A program made the position numbers and the translations under genes. Source: Mucilaginibacter xinganensis (lineage in GTDB: Bacteria; Bacteroidota; Bacteroidia; Sphingobacteriales; Sphingobacteriaceae). From it: DNA of 64,000 nucleotides. Location: assembly GCF_002257585.1 (NCBI RefSeq), contig NZ_CP022743.1:4092001-4156000 (forward strand). Direction: 5' to 3'. This document shows positions 46,193-54,822 of the stretch, piece by piece (position 1 is the first letter of the stretch; each line of letters begins with the position of its first letter). Under the pieces are notes generated by a model, which saw only the letters and a list, made by a program, of their open reading frames with translations, was not told the origin of the DNA and did no database searches.

Positions 46193-47809
46193 CTATTTCA
46201 ATGCCGGGAAAAGCCGGCCGCCGTCGAAAATACTTTTTTCGGCTATAGTTTTTTCCACATCCTGCCATTTACGCGGTGCATCAATGGAGAGCAGTGTGCC
46301 CTGGGATTTCCCTATCAAAACATCATCCTCAATCCGCACACCAATATTCCACCATTTTTTATCGCAGGGACTGCCGGCAGGAATATAAATGCCAGGCTCA
46401 ACAGTAATTACCATGCCTGCTTTCAGGTCGCCGCTGTAATCACCTTTATCATGTACATCAAGGCCCAGGTGGTGCGATACGCCGTGCGGGTAATACTTAC
46501 CCACCTCTTTAGCGTCTTTAATAATCCCCAACCCGATGAGCCGCGCTGACAGCACTTCGCGGGTTTTAGTTTCAAGGCTGCTGTAATTAACTCCCTCTTT
46601 ACAAAGTTTAAATACTTCCTCCTGCGCATCATAAACCGCCTGGTATATTACCCGTTGCTCATCGGTAAACTTACCATTTGCCGGGAAGGTACGGGTAACA
46701 TCGGCACTGTAGCCGTGGTATTCGGCACCTACATCCATCAGCACCAGCTGGTTATCTACTTTTGTAGCGCTATTTTCTTCATAATGTAAAATACAGCCGT
46801 TGCCACCGGCACCAACAATTGGCGGATAGCCCTCATCTTCGGCACCGTAATGTTTATGTACATACAGCATAATGCCCTCCAGCTCTGTTTCAGACATTTG
46901 CGGCTTAACTGCCCGCATGGCTTCGGCATGGGCAATGCTTGAGATCTCGACAGATTTCTTTAGCAGCGCCAGTTCTTCAGGCGTTTTAACGCCCCGCAGC
47001 TCAACCGTTGCTTTTTCAAAAAGTGCCAGGCCCGAAGGGTTGGCGTCAATTTTCGCTTTAACATCCATTAACGTGGCCGAATCCGGTTTGGCCACCAGTT
47101 CCTGGATCAAAGGGTTGTTCTTGTAGGCCTCGCCATCCAAACGCGGTCTTATGTAGGCCATTATCCGGTCAATATTTTTAGGGGTTCCGCGCTGGCTAAT
47201 GAGGTTCAGGTCACTCAATAAACGCTTATCCACATCTTTTATATCGCCTTTGGATTTAAATGTGGCCACTAATTCCTTTAAGCTGCCGCTTGCATCATCA
47301 GGTAGGTCGTCATATAATATGGTTTTGAATTTTTTAAGGTCGATAGGGAATTTTTCGAATTCATCACTGTTATAAACCCTTTTAAAGCCCAGCTGTGCTT
47401 TTACACCTGCAACACCCAGCCGCCTGCCGGTCCACTGCTCCTGTGCAGGATCACGATGCCGCACAAAGATCATTTCATTATAACTACCTTCGCCGTCCGT
47501 CTGCATTTCCTTAAATACCAGCAAAACAGCATCAGGCTCTTTATAGCCCGAGAAATAATACAGGTCAGGATTGGCGTGATAAACATAGTTTACATCCTTC
47601 GAGAAAACCCGTTCAGGGTAAGCGAAAATGGCTGTAACAGAATTTGCCGGCATCATATCGCGCAAAGCCTGCCTGCGCCCGGCATGAAATTCTTTGGTAA
47701 GGTAATCGGTTGGTAAATTCTGTGCCGCGTTTTCAGCCTGCGAAAAGGCCTGCATCCCGGTGCTGCAAACCAAAGCTGCAACAATAAGGCTCCTGTTTAA
47801 AAAGTTCAT
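46193..47809 (-). CDS. secreted M24B aminopeptidase P family (Xaa-Pro) peptidase
   Basis: 538 residues, signal peptide ending near AFSQ. N-terminal creatinase-like domain (40-235), then a pita-bread metallopeptidase domain with the five ligands in order: Asp in LMDVGAEYHG, Asp in YSADVTRTF, His in PHGVSHHLGLDVH, Glu in VTVEPGIYIP and Glu in GVRIEDDVLI. Removes N-terminal residues before proline. A predicted export signal differs from the usual cytosolic E. coli PepP. Monocistronic. Confidence 0.93.
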   Translation of the reverse strand: MNFLNRSLIVAALVCSTGMQAFSQAENAAQNLPTDYLTKEFHAGRRQALRDMMPANSVTAIFAYPERVFSKDVNYVYHANPDLYYFSGYKEPDAVLLVFKEMQTDGEGSYNEMIFVRHRDPAQEQWTGRRLGVAGVKAQLGFKRVYNSDEFEKFPIDLKKFKTILYDDLPDDASGSLKELVATFKSKGDIKDVDKRLLSDLNLISQRGTPKNIDRIMAYIRPRLDGEAYKNNPLIQELVAKPDSATLMDVKAKIDANPSGLALFEKATVELRGVKTPEELALLKKSVEISSIAHAEAMRAVKPQMSETELEGIMLYVHKHYGAEDEGYPPIVGAGGNGCILHYEENSATKVDNQLVLMDVGAEYHGYSADVTRTFPANGKFTDEQRVIYQAVYDAQEEVFKLCKEGVNYSSLETKTREVLSARLIGLGIIKDAKEVGKYYPHGVSHHLGLDVHDKGDYSGDLKAGMVITVEPGIYIPAGSPCDKKWWNIGVRIEDDVLIGKSQGTLLSIDAPRKWQDVEKTIAEKSIFDGGRLFPALK

Positions 47810-47959
47810 TTAATAAGTATAATTGATAAGTCAGTTAAACGAGGTTAAGTTACATAAATATCACTAACCAAAAAATAATATCACAGGCCGGTAACCATAC
47901 GCACCTATCCCGATTCTCCAATTAACTAATCTCTATTTCCAACTAATCCTTAAAATTAT

Positions 47960-47967
47960 TACCTTTG
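47960..47967 (+). promoter_or_regulatory. TAnnTTTG promoter box of pyrR
   Basis: TACCTTTG matches the Bacteroidota -7 element and ends 18 bases before the pyrR ATG. No clear -33 TTG is seen. Confidence 0.5.
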
Positions 47968-47985
47968 CCCAAATCCACCCTTACG

Positions 47986-48528
47986 ATGCAAAATCTTACG
48001 CTGCTCGACGGTCAAAAATTTCAAATAACATTACAACGTTTATGTCGCCAATTAATAGAAAATCACAATGATTTTTCTGAATCGGTGCTCATTGGAATCC
48101 AGCCGCGAGGCATTTACCTGGCCAAACGCATAGCCGAAGAACTCCGCAAAATTTTACCCGGTAAAACCATTTTACAGGGCGATCTTGACATTACTTTTTA
48201 CCGCGACGATTTTCGCCGCCGCGACCAGCTGGTGCCTAATCAAACTAAAATAGATTTTATTATAGAGGGCAAAAAGGTGATCATGATGGATGATGTACTT
48301 TGGACGGGCCGCACCATCCGCGCAGCAATGGATGCCCTGCAGGCATTTGGCCGCCCGGAGAAGATTGAGCTGCTGGCATTGGTTGACAGGCGTTATTCAA
48401 GGCACATCCCTGTTGAAGCAGATTACGTGGGTATTGAAGTAGATTCCATTGCATCGCAAAAAGTTGTGGTAAGCTGGATTGAAACCGACGGCGAAGACAG
48501 GATAACGCTGATATCTGATACAAAATAA
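47986..48528 (+). CDS. pyrR: PyrR bifunctional regulator / uracil phosphoribosyltransferase
   Basis: 180 residues from the ATG at 47986 (MQNLTLLDG); a TTG at 47965 is in frame but less likely and lies within the promoter box region. Type I PRTase fold with the PRPP-binding loop VIMMDDVLWTGRTIRAAMDAL. PyrR proteins bind pyr mRNA in some bacteria; no attenuator hairpin with a clear PyrR site is seen here, so the regulatory role is not shown by the sequence. It precedes pyrB on the same strand. Confidence 0.93.
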   Translation: MQNLTLLDGQKFQITLQRLCRQLIENHNDFSESVLIGIQPRGIYLAKRIAEELRKILPGKTILQGDLDITFYRDDFRRRDQLVPNQTKIDFIIEGKKVIMMDDVLWTGRTIRAAMDALQAFGRPEKIELLALVDRRYSRHIPVEADYVGIEVDSIASQKVVVSWIETDGEDRITLISDTK

Positions 48529-48548
48529 AATTTAAATCAATAAACACT

Positions 48549-48630
48549 CGTCATTACGAGGCACGAAACAAACCCCGGTTTACAAGCCGGACCTGCACAG
48601 TTCGCTATGGCTTCGTTCCCCGCAATGACA
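48549..48630. repeat. dispersed palindromic (GTCATTGCGAGG-type) element between pyrR and pyrB
   Basis: Left arm GTCATTACGAGGCACGAA (48550-48567) and right arm TTCGTTCCCCGCAATGAC (48612-48629) are inverted copies with three differences, around a core that itself has CCGGTTTACAAGCCGG. This is a known shape of dispersed bacterial REP-like elements. It may affect pyrR-pyrB read-through. Confidence 0.7.
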
Positions 48631-48742
48631 AAGTATAGAACAAAATATAACAGATCCGAAACGGCTTAGCCTTCTTGAGTGCCGTTAAGGAGCGAAACAA
48701 TAACGAAAAATCGAACATCCGAAATCCGATATTTAACAACCC

Positions 48743-49669
48743 ATGGCAGGACTAAGCACACGACATCTTTTAGGAATTAAGGATCTGAACCCGGCAGATA
48801 TTCAACTGATATTTGAAACTGCGGATAACTTTAAAACGGTTTTGAACAGGCCGATAAAGAAAGTCCCGTCCCTGCGTGATGTTACTATTGCTAACATATT
48901 TTTTGAGAATTCAACCCGTACACGCCTTTCGTTCGAGCTGGCGGAGAAACGCTTATCTGCCGATGTGGTAAACTTTGCCGCCTCGTCGTCATCTGTTAGT
49001 AAAGGCGAAACACTGATAGATACGGTAAACAACATCCTGGCAATGAAGGTTGATATGGTGGTAATGCGCCATCCTTACGCCGGGGCAGGCATCTTCCTTT
49101 CCAAACATGTAAAAGCACAGATAGTAAATGCCGGAGACGGTGCGCATGAGCACCCTACCCAAGCCTTGCTGGATGCCTTTTCTATCCGCGAAAAACTGGG
49201 CGATGTGGCTGGTAAAAAAGTAGTTATAGTAGGCGATATACTACACTCACGCGTGGCCTTGTCAAACATATTGTGCCTTAAACACCTTGGGGCCGAAGTG
49301 ATGGTATGCGGCCCCACCACCCTGATCCCGAAATATATTGGCTCCCTGGGGGTGAAGGTAGAGCATAATTTAATGAAGGCATTAAACTGGTGCGATGTAG
49401 CCAATATGCTGCGCATCCAGCTGGAACGCCAGGATATTAAATATTTTCCGTCGCTACGGGAATATACCATGCTTTACGGCTTAAATAAACAGATCCTCGA
49501 CTCACTGGATAAAGAGATTATTGTGATGCACCCCGGCCCTATTAACCGCGGCGTAGAGATCACCAGCGATGTGGCCGACAGCAAGCAATCTATTATACTG
49601 GACCAGGTAGAAAATGGCGTGGCTATCCGTATGGCCGTATTGTTTTTGCTGGCAGGGCAAACACCGTAA
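48743..49669 (+). CDS. pyrB: aspartate carbamoyltransferase catalytic subunit
   Basis: 308 residues. Makes carbamoyl-aspartate, the committed step of pyrimidine synthesis. Carbamoyl-phosphate site NSTRTRLSFELAEK, the SSSVSKGETL loop, HPTQALLDAFSIRE and the aspartate-binding LRIQLER and HPGPINRG motifs are all present. No pyrI regulatory subunit gene follows, as in the non-enteric ATCase classes. It starts about 215 bp after pyrR, with a dispersed repeat in between. Confidence 0.97.
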   Translation: MAGLSTRHLLGIKDLNPADIQLIFETADNFKTVLNRPIKKVPSLRDVTIANIFFENSTRTRLSFELAEKRLSADVVNFAASSSSVSKGETLIDTVNNILAMKVDMVVMRHPYAGAGIFLSKHVKAQIVNAGDGAHEHPTQALLDAFSIREKLGDVAGKKVVIVGDILHSRVALSNILCLKHLGAEVMVCGPTTLIPKYIGSLGVKVEHNLMKALNWCDVANMLRIQLERQDIKYFPSLREYTMLYGLNKQILDSLDKEIIVMHPGPINRGVEITSDVADSKQSIILDQVENGVAIRMAVLFLLAGQTP

Positions 49670-49687
49670 TAACAACATTAATTTGCA

Positions 49688-50203
49688 ATGGAAACGGTAT
49701 TAAGCTTTATAAAAAAACATCGTTTCGATTTAATTGTTACCTGCTCTGTATTTGCATTTTTATACGATGTTTATTTCAGTAAGCATACATTTTCATTAAC
49801 TATTGTTGCGTTGTACTTGCTTGGCTACGCGGCTGATAACGAGAAAAGCAAAACCAATATTGAAGAACGGAAAAAGCTAAGGCTAAGAGGATTAACAAAA
49901 GTAGATATTAGAAATATAGCTTTTGTTAAAAGCTGGGAGGAAACCCGAAAAAAAGGGCTGATAAAATTCTCCCTGGTTTACGGGGGCGTGTTCTTTGGAT
50001 TTGTGTTATGTGGGATTATAAGCATTGCTGCTATGTTCATTATTAAAAACATGATCAAATATGTTTCAGACGAGCCCTCCCATATGCTTAATTTTATTGG
50101 CTACACCTATATAGCCGGCACAATAGGCGGAACTGTATTTTACCGGCTTTTATGGATCTATAACGAACGAAAATTTATCCGCTTAACTAATCCCCTGCAT
50201 TAA
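49688..50203 (+). CDS. hypothetical inner-membrane protein
   Basis: 171 residues with about four membrane helices in two hairpins (roughly 12-46 and 92-152), separated by a basic cytoplasmic loop (NEKSKTNIEERKKLRLRGLT). It starts 18 bp after pyrB and may be cotranscribed with it. No family recognised. Confidence 0.75.
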   Translation: METVLSFIKKHRFDLIVTCSVFAFLYDVYFSKHTFSLTIVALYLLGYAADNEKSKTNIEERKKLRLRGLTKVDIRNIAFVKSWEETRKKGLIKFSLVYGGVFFGFVLCGIISIAAMFIIKNMIKYVSDEPSHMLNFIGYTYIAGTIGGTVFYRLLWIYNERKFIRLTNPLH

Positions 50204-50241
50204 ATTCAATATAAGACCGTTATATTAGGAATCAATATTTT

Positions 50242-51663
50242 ATGAGGTCTGCAATTATCATTCTTTTATTTTCCGCCATGTCATTAACCGTATCAGCACA
50301 AAGCCTGCAACAAAAAAAGGTTGATTCGGTATTTACGCTGGTAAAAAAGTACTTTAACGAAAAAAATGCTGATGCCATTTACAATCTGTCGGGTAATGCC
50401 TTTCAGGAGGAGATCAGCATAACTGCGTTTAGCGACATTGCGGTAAAACAGCTATTTCCGCTTGGTGAAATGAAGGAAACATCGCTGGTGAGCTTTGTGA
50501 ACAACAGCCTGGCTACCTACAAAGTTAATTTCGCCAGTACCAAACTACAGATTTTTATCAGCGTTGATCAGAAAAATAAATTAGAGACTTTTATTTTTAA
50601 ACCTTACACCGAACCTGTAAGCAACAAAACTGCGCTGGTAGCCACCACTAACCCCATGTTTAGCGAAACGGACCGAAAAGTGGATACCGTTGCCCGCACC
50701 TACATTCAAAAAGCGAATACGGTTGGCTTGTGCATCGGCATTATTAAGGACGGGCAAACAAAGATCTATCAATATGGCGAATCAAAAAAGGGTACCGGTA
50801 AATTACCAAACCCGGATAGCTTTTTCGAGATTGGCTCCATTACCAAAACCTTTACGGCAACCCTGCTGGCCTGGTATGTAAACGAGGGAAAAGTTAAACT
50901 AAGCGACCCGATAACGCTATACCTACCCGACTCGGTAGCGGTTAACCAGTCGCTTAAAGGTATTACACTGCTTAACCTCATCAACCATACCTCCGGGTTA
51001 GTCAGCGTTCCGGATAATTTAAAAGACTACATGACCGATCAGTTTAATCCGTATAAGGATTATACCAAGCAGTTAATGTACAGTTATTTAAAAACCTGCA
51101 GGCTTAACAGCAAGCCAGGCGAAAAGTATGCTTATTCAAATTTGGGCGTAGGCCTGCTGGGTAGTATTTTGCAATATGTAAGCGGAAAAACGTTTGAGCA
51201 GATGGTTGGCGAAATAATAACGCGACCGCTGGGAATGCTCAGTACTTCGCAATATTTAAATCCTTTACTGTCGCCGCGTTTTGTATCGGTTTACAATTCA
51301 AACGGGCAACCCACCCTTGCATGGGATTTTGACGTTTTAGCCCCTTGCGGTGCGCTGCGGTCCACTTTAAATGATTTGCTAAAATATGCCAGCGCTAACA
51401 TGCATCCCGGTAAAGATTCGCTTTCAAAAGCCATTGAGCTAACCCACCAAATTACGTTCAACAGGGATGTAAAAATTGGCCTGGGCTGGCATACCATGGT
51501 GGTAAATGGAATAAATTATTATTTTCACAACGGTGGTACCTATGGCAGCAACAGCTTTTTGGCTTTCAACGCAGAAAAAAATATAGCCATCGTAGTGCTG
51601 TCAAACGCCTACGAACCTACGGACCCGGTTGCTGCCGGGATATTGGGGAAATTAGTTAAGTAA
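50242..51663 (+). CDS. class C beta-lactamase-like serine hydrolase with N-terminal DUF3887-type domain
   Basis: 473 residues with a signal peptide (MRSAIIILLFSAMSLTVSAQ). Residues 25-120 form an NTF2/DUF3887-like small domain, common before such hydrolases. The catalytic domain has SITK as the SxxK motif, YSN in EKYAYSNLGVG and HNG in YYFHNGGTYGSN as the third element. Members include esterases and D-amino peptidases, so beta-lactamase activity is not implied. Confidence 0.88.
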   Translation: MRSAIIILLFSAMSLTVSAQSLQQKKVDSVFTLVKKYFNEKNADAIYNLSGNAFQEEISITAFSDIAVKQLFPLGEMKETSLVSFVNNSLATYKVNFASTKLQIFISVDQKNKLETFIFKPYTEPVSNKTALVATTNPMFSETDRKVDTVARTYIQKANTVGLCIGIIKDGQTKIYQYGESKKGTGKLPNPDSFFEIGSITKTFTATLLAWYVNEGKVKLSDPITLYLPDSVAVNQSLKGITLLNLINHTSGLVSVPDNLKDYMTDQFNPYKDYTKQLMYSYLKTCRLNSKPGEKYAYSNLGVGLLGSILQYVSGKTFEQMVGEIITRPLGMLSTSQYLNPLLSPRFVSVYNSNGQPTLAWDFDVLAPCGALRSTLNDLLKYASANMHPGKDSLSKAIELTHQITFNRDVKIGLGWHTMVVNGINYYFHNGGTYGSNSFLAFNAEKNIAIVVLSNAYEPTDPVAAGILGKLVK

Positions 51664-51741
51664 GTAGTAGTTGAAAGGTTTGTTAGCGGTTGGAAAATAA
51701 CCCTCCCCAACAAACCCTTTCAACTATTTACGAGGTTATCA

Positions 51742-52263
51742 TCATGCATGAACGCCTTCGGCAATCTCTTCTATCATTTTTTTGTTGAAAGCTTCAAGAT
51801 CGGCTGGCGTACGGCTGATAACAAGACCATGATCTGAAACCACTTCCTCATCTATCCAGTGCGCCCCTGCATTTTTAAGGTCGGTTTTAAGGGATGGGAA
51901 CGAGGTTAATGTCCTGCCACCTATCATACCGGTTTCTATGAGCATTTGCGGCCCGTGGCAAATAGCTGCAACCGGCTTACCCTCATCTAAAAATGCCGAT
52001 ACAAAAGCCACCGCTTCTTTATTTTGACGCAGTTTGTCAGGGTTTAAAACGCCGCCGGGTAATACCAGTGCATCGTAATCATCCGGACTAACATCGCTTA
52101 ATTGCCGGTCAACGTTAACTTCTATCCCCCAATTGGTTTGGTCCCATGCTTTAACTTTGCCGCTCTTTGGTGATACTACGTGTACCGTAGCGCCCGCTGC
52201 CTCCAGCGCTGCTTTGGGGCTGGTAAGTTCTACCTGTTCAAATCCTTCTTCGGTAAGAATCAC
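51742..52263 (-). CDS. DJ-1/PfpI family protein, start region damaged (TAA at codon 2)
   Basis: 173 residues in the open frame, which begins at a GTG at 52263. The DJ-1/PfpI glutaminase-like fold is otherwise complete: Glu in TEEGFEQVEL, nucleophile Cys in AAICHGPQMLIE, and the ASxTPADLEAF end. Ten codons upstream, in the same frame, an ATG is followed immediately by TAA and then ACTTTAAGTGGGAAAAAAGTT (read with codons for TLSGKKV), which matches the family start MKTLSGKKVV with AAA changed to TAA. So the usual start is blocked, and the gene survives only with the GTG start, which removes half of the first strand. Confidence 0.75.
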   Translation of the reverse strand: MILTEEGFEQVELTSPKAALEAAGATVHVVSPKSGKVKAWDQTNWGIEVNVDRQLSDVSPDDYDALVLPGGVLNPDKLRQNKEAVAFVSAFLDEGKPVAAICHGPQMLIETGMIGGRTLTSFPSLKTDLKNAGAHWIDEEVVSDHGLVISRTPADLEAFNKKMIEEIAEGVHA

Positions 52264-52339
52264 AACTTTTTTCCCACTTAAAGTTTACATAGTATATATA
52301 TTTATTGATTTTTAATTATGTAAATTAATCTATATATAA

Positions 52340-52490
52340 TTACAAGTGGTAGCGGAAATGGTTTTAGGAAAGTCAGAATTGCCATGGCGAGGTTGTCTGA
52401 ACCATGATTTATGGGATTAAAGGATTTTAGTGATTCCTTATCGCTCGGCTGGCGTCGGGCTAATCCTTAAAATCTCTAAATTCCGGTCCA
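52340..52490. repeat. dispersed repeat between the DJ-1 and LysR genes
   Basis: Imperfect inverted wording ATTTATGGGATTAAAGGATT and CTAATCCTTAAAATCTCTAA, with GCGAGGTTGTCTGAACC on one side. No gene is seen. It follows the LysR gene on the minus strand and precedes the DJ-1 start region. Confidence 0.45.
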
Positions 52491-52492
52491 AA

Positions 52493-53392
52493 TTACCCCC
52501 TGATTTGCTGCAGCGCATAATTGATAAAATTACCTGTCAATCCATAATCTTCGGTGCCTTTGCGGCGGATGAAAAAGAAATCGCGGGTTATTTTTAAACC
52601 ATCAACGGGCACTTCAACCAGGTCGCCTTCTTTAAGTTCGCGAATGATGGACGGGCGGGGCATAAAGCCGAGACACTGATCGGCCAGCAGGAAGTTCTTC
52701 AATGCTTCGGTACCGCCCAAACGGATCTTAACAGACAGGTCCGCAGGCTTGATGTGCACCAGCGATAAGGATTTGAGTAAGGCGTTTAAAGTTCCCGATC
52801 CGCGTTCGCGCAGCGCAAGCGGGGTTTTAATAAACTGCTTTAATGTTAACGATTTCCCCGCCAGCGAACTCTTAGCCGAACATACCGGGATCACCTCATC
52901 GCTCATAAATGGTGTATAAGATACTGTGGTCAGTTTGTTATCCACCTCTATGATGCCAATGTCCACCTCGTGGTTCAGCAGGGCATTTAAAATATATTCC
53001 GAATTGCGGTTTACCAGCTGTACATCTACATTGGCATACTCCCGCTGAAAGCCGGACAGGATAGAGGGTAAAATATACAGGGCAATAGTAGTGCTGGCCC
53101 CAAGCCGCAAATGCCCGGCAGCCTGTGAAAGACTGCTCAATACCGAGAGGTCATATTCAATTTTACGCTCAATTTCGGTGGCCTGCTGCAAGTATTCGTT
53201 GAGCTTTTGGCCGGCCCCGGTGAGCGAAATACTGTTTCCCTTGCGCTCAAAAAGCGGTACTTTATACTGATCTTCCAGCGCCTTGATGTGCTTGCTGATG
53301 GCAGGTTGCGTTACAAACAGCACCTGCGCCGCCTTTGAGAAACTCAAATTGGCAGCAACTTCCATAAAAACACGGTGAGCAAAGGAGATCAT
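52493..53392 (-). CDS. LysR family transcriptional regulator
   Basis: 299 residues from the ATG at 53392 (MISFAHRVFMEVAANLSFSK). The longer in-frame start at 53521 would translate across the terminator of asd, so it is rejected. The N-terminal winged HTH (about 5-60: AAQVLFVTQPAISKHIKALE) is followed by a typical effector-binding domain. Its divergent neighbours do not include a plainly regulated target; the adjacent asd gene is on the same strand. Confidence 0.93.
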   Translation of the reverse strand: MISFAHRVFMEVAANLSFSKAAQVLFVTQPAISKHIKALEDQYKVPLFERKGNSISLTGAGQKLNEYLQQATEIERKIEYDLSVLSSLSQAAGHLRLGASTTIALYILPSILSGFQREYANVDVQLVNRNSEYILNALLNHEVDIGIIEVDNKLTTVSYTPFMSDEVIPVCSAKSSLAGKSLTLKQFIKTPLALRERGSGTLNALLKSLSLVHIKPADLSVKIRLGGTEALKNFLLADQCLGFMPRPSIIRELKEGDLVEVPVDGLKITRDFFFIRRKGTEDYGLTGNFINYALQQIRG

Positions 53393-53490
53393 GGCTTCAA
53401 AGATAAGGAAACAGTATAAAAGAAAGTTATAATGTATTTCGATTCTTGTACGATTCAAGGGCTTCAGTTTAGAAAAGTCCCTAAATAAAA

Positions 53491-53518
53491 ATAGGGATAA
53501 TCTCCCGATCATCCCTAT
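53491..53518 (-). terminator. intrinsic terminator of asd
   Basis: On the minus strand ATAGGGAT pairs with ATCCCTAT around a 12-base loop containing CGGGAG, and the right arm is followed by TTTTTA. It lies between the asd stop and the LysR gene. Confidence 0.7.
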
Positions 53519-53561
53519 CATTTATATCTCAAAGAATAGAAAACTAATCTCCAGTCTCCAA

Positions 53562-54572
53562 TTAACTAACCTCTGCTACCGCGCCAATCAAATGCTTCGC
53601 CGCCAGATACTCTGCTATCTGCACAGCATTGGTAGCAGCACCTTTACGCAGGTTATCTGATACTATCCAGCAGTTTAGGGTTTTTTCCTGGCTTTCGTCG
53701 CGGCGCAAACGGCCTACAAAAACATCGTCTTTGTCGTGCGCATCCAGCGGCATCGGGTATTTCAGGTTGGCTATATCGTCAACTACAACAATGCCCGGCG
53801 AATTCGCCAGCAGCTCACGGACTTCGCTCAAATCAAAATCATGCAAAAACTCAATATTTACAGATTCTGAGTGACCACCCATCACCGGGATGCGTACCGT
53901 AGTAGCAGTTACCTGGATGCTGTCGTCGCCCATGATCTTTTTGGTCTCCAGGATCATTTTCATTTCCTCTTTGGTGTAACCATTTTCTGTAAATACATCA
54001 ATCTGCGGGATAACGTTCAGGTCGATGGTGTAAGGATATACCTTAGGGCCGTCAATACCGTTACGCTCATTAAACAACTGATCCACGGCCTTTACACCGG
54101 TGCCGGTAACGCTCTGGTAGGTTGATACCACTACCCTTTTTATTTTATATTTATCGTGCAATGGCTTTAAGGCCACTACCATTTGGATGGTTGAGCAATT
54201 TGGGTTTGCTATGATCTTATCTTCAGCAGTTAATACATCGGCATTAACTTCGGGCACTACCAGTTTCTTGGTAGGGTCCATGCGCCACGCTGATGAATTA
54301 TCGATAACGGTTGTTCCGGCAGCTGCAAATAGCGGCGCCTGGCTTAAAGAAGTGCTCCCGCCTGCCGAAAATATGGCAACGTCGGGCTTCTGTTTTATCG
54401 CATCCTCAACAGAAACCACCTTATATTGCTTACCCTTAAAAGTGATTTCCTTACCAACACTTTTTTCTGAAGCTACGGGGATTAATTCTGTAACGGGGAA
54501 GTTGCGTTCTTCAAGAACCTGCAACATTTTAGTGCCTACCAAACCGGTAGCACCTACTACTGCGACTTTCAT
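53562..54572 (-). CDS. asd: aspartate-semialdehyde dehydrogenase
   Basis: 336 residues. Reduces beta-aspartyl phosphate to the semialdehyde, the branch point to lysine, threonine, methionine and diaminopimelate for the wall. NADP-binding GATGLVGTKML at the N-terminus, catalytic Cys in NPNCSTIQMV, the Arg/His substrate pair in RIPVMGGHSESV. Normal length. Monocistronic with its own terminator. Confidence 0.96.
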   Translation of the reverse strand: MKVAVVGATGLVGTKMLQVLEERNFPVTELIPVASEKSVGKEITFKGKQYKVVSVEDAIKQKPDVAIFSAGGSTSLSQAPLFAAAGTTVIDNSSAWRMDPTKKLVVPEVNADVLTAEDKIIANPNCSTIQMVVALKPLHDKYKIKRVVVSTYQSVTGTGVKAVDQLFNERNGIDGPKVYPYTIDLNVIPQIDVFTENGYTKEEMKMILETKKIMGDDSIQVTATTVRIPVMGGHSESVNIEFLHDFDLSEVRELLANSPGIVVVDDIANLKYPMPLDAHDKDDVFVGRLRRDESQEKTLNCWIVSDNLRKGAATNAVQIAEYLAAKHLIGAVAEVS

Positions 54573-54822
54573 TTGTTTTATTTGTTATTAAATAATTAAA
54601 AATTAGACAAAGATGTGATTTTTTTTTGACTTGATAATCCTGTTTGCCTACCTTTTTACTGGGGATGATTGGCTGAACCAGGTTAAGTTGACTTACCCGG
54701 ATTAAGTTTGTTTTGCAACAGCTATTTTACCTCATTAACCATTTACTTAATCAACTTAATCCAACCTAATCAACTTCTAAATTCATACAAATTTTTACCT
54801 TTGCCGTTTAACTGGCAATTGT
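54573..54822. repeat. intergenic region with inverted repeat between asd and the SDR gene
   Basis: Contains a run of nine T and the imperfect inverted units GGTTAAGTTGACTTACCC and TTAATCAACTTAATCC, then AACCTAATCAACTTC. Divergent promoters are expected here; TACCTTTG at 54796-54803 is the one clear box. No gene is seen. Confidence 0.55.
54796..54803 (+). promoter_or_regulatory. TAnnTTTG promoter box of the SDR gene
   Basis: TACCTTTG matches the Bacteroidota -7 element, 19 bases before the ATG at 54823. A -33 TTG is not clear. Confidence 0.5.
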
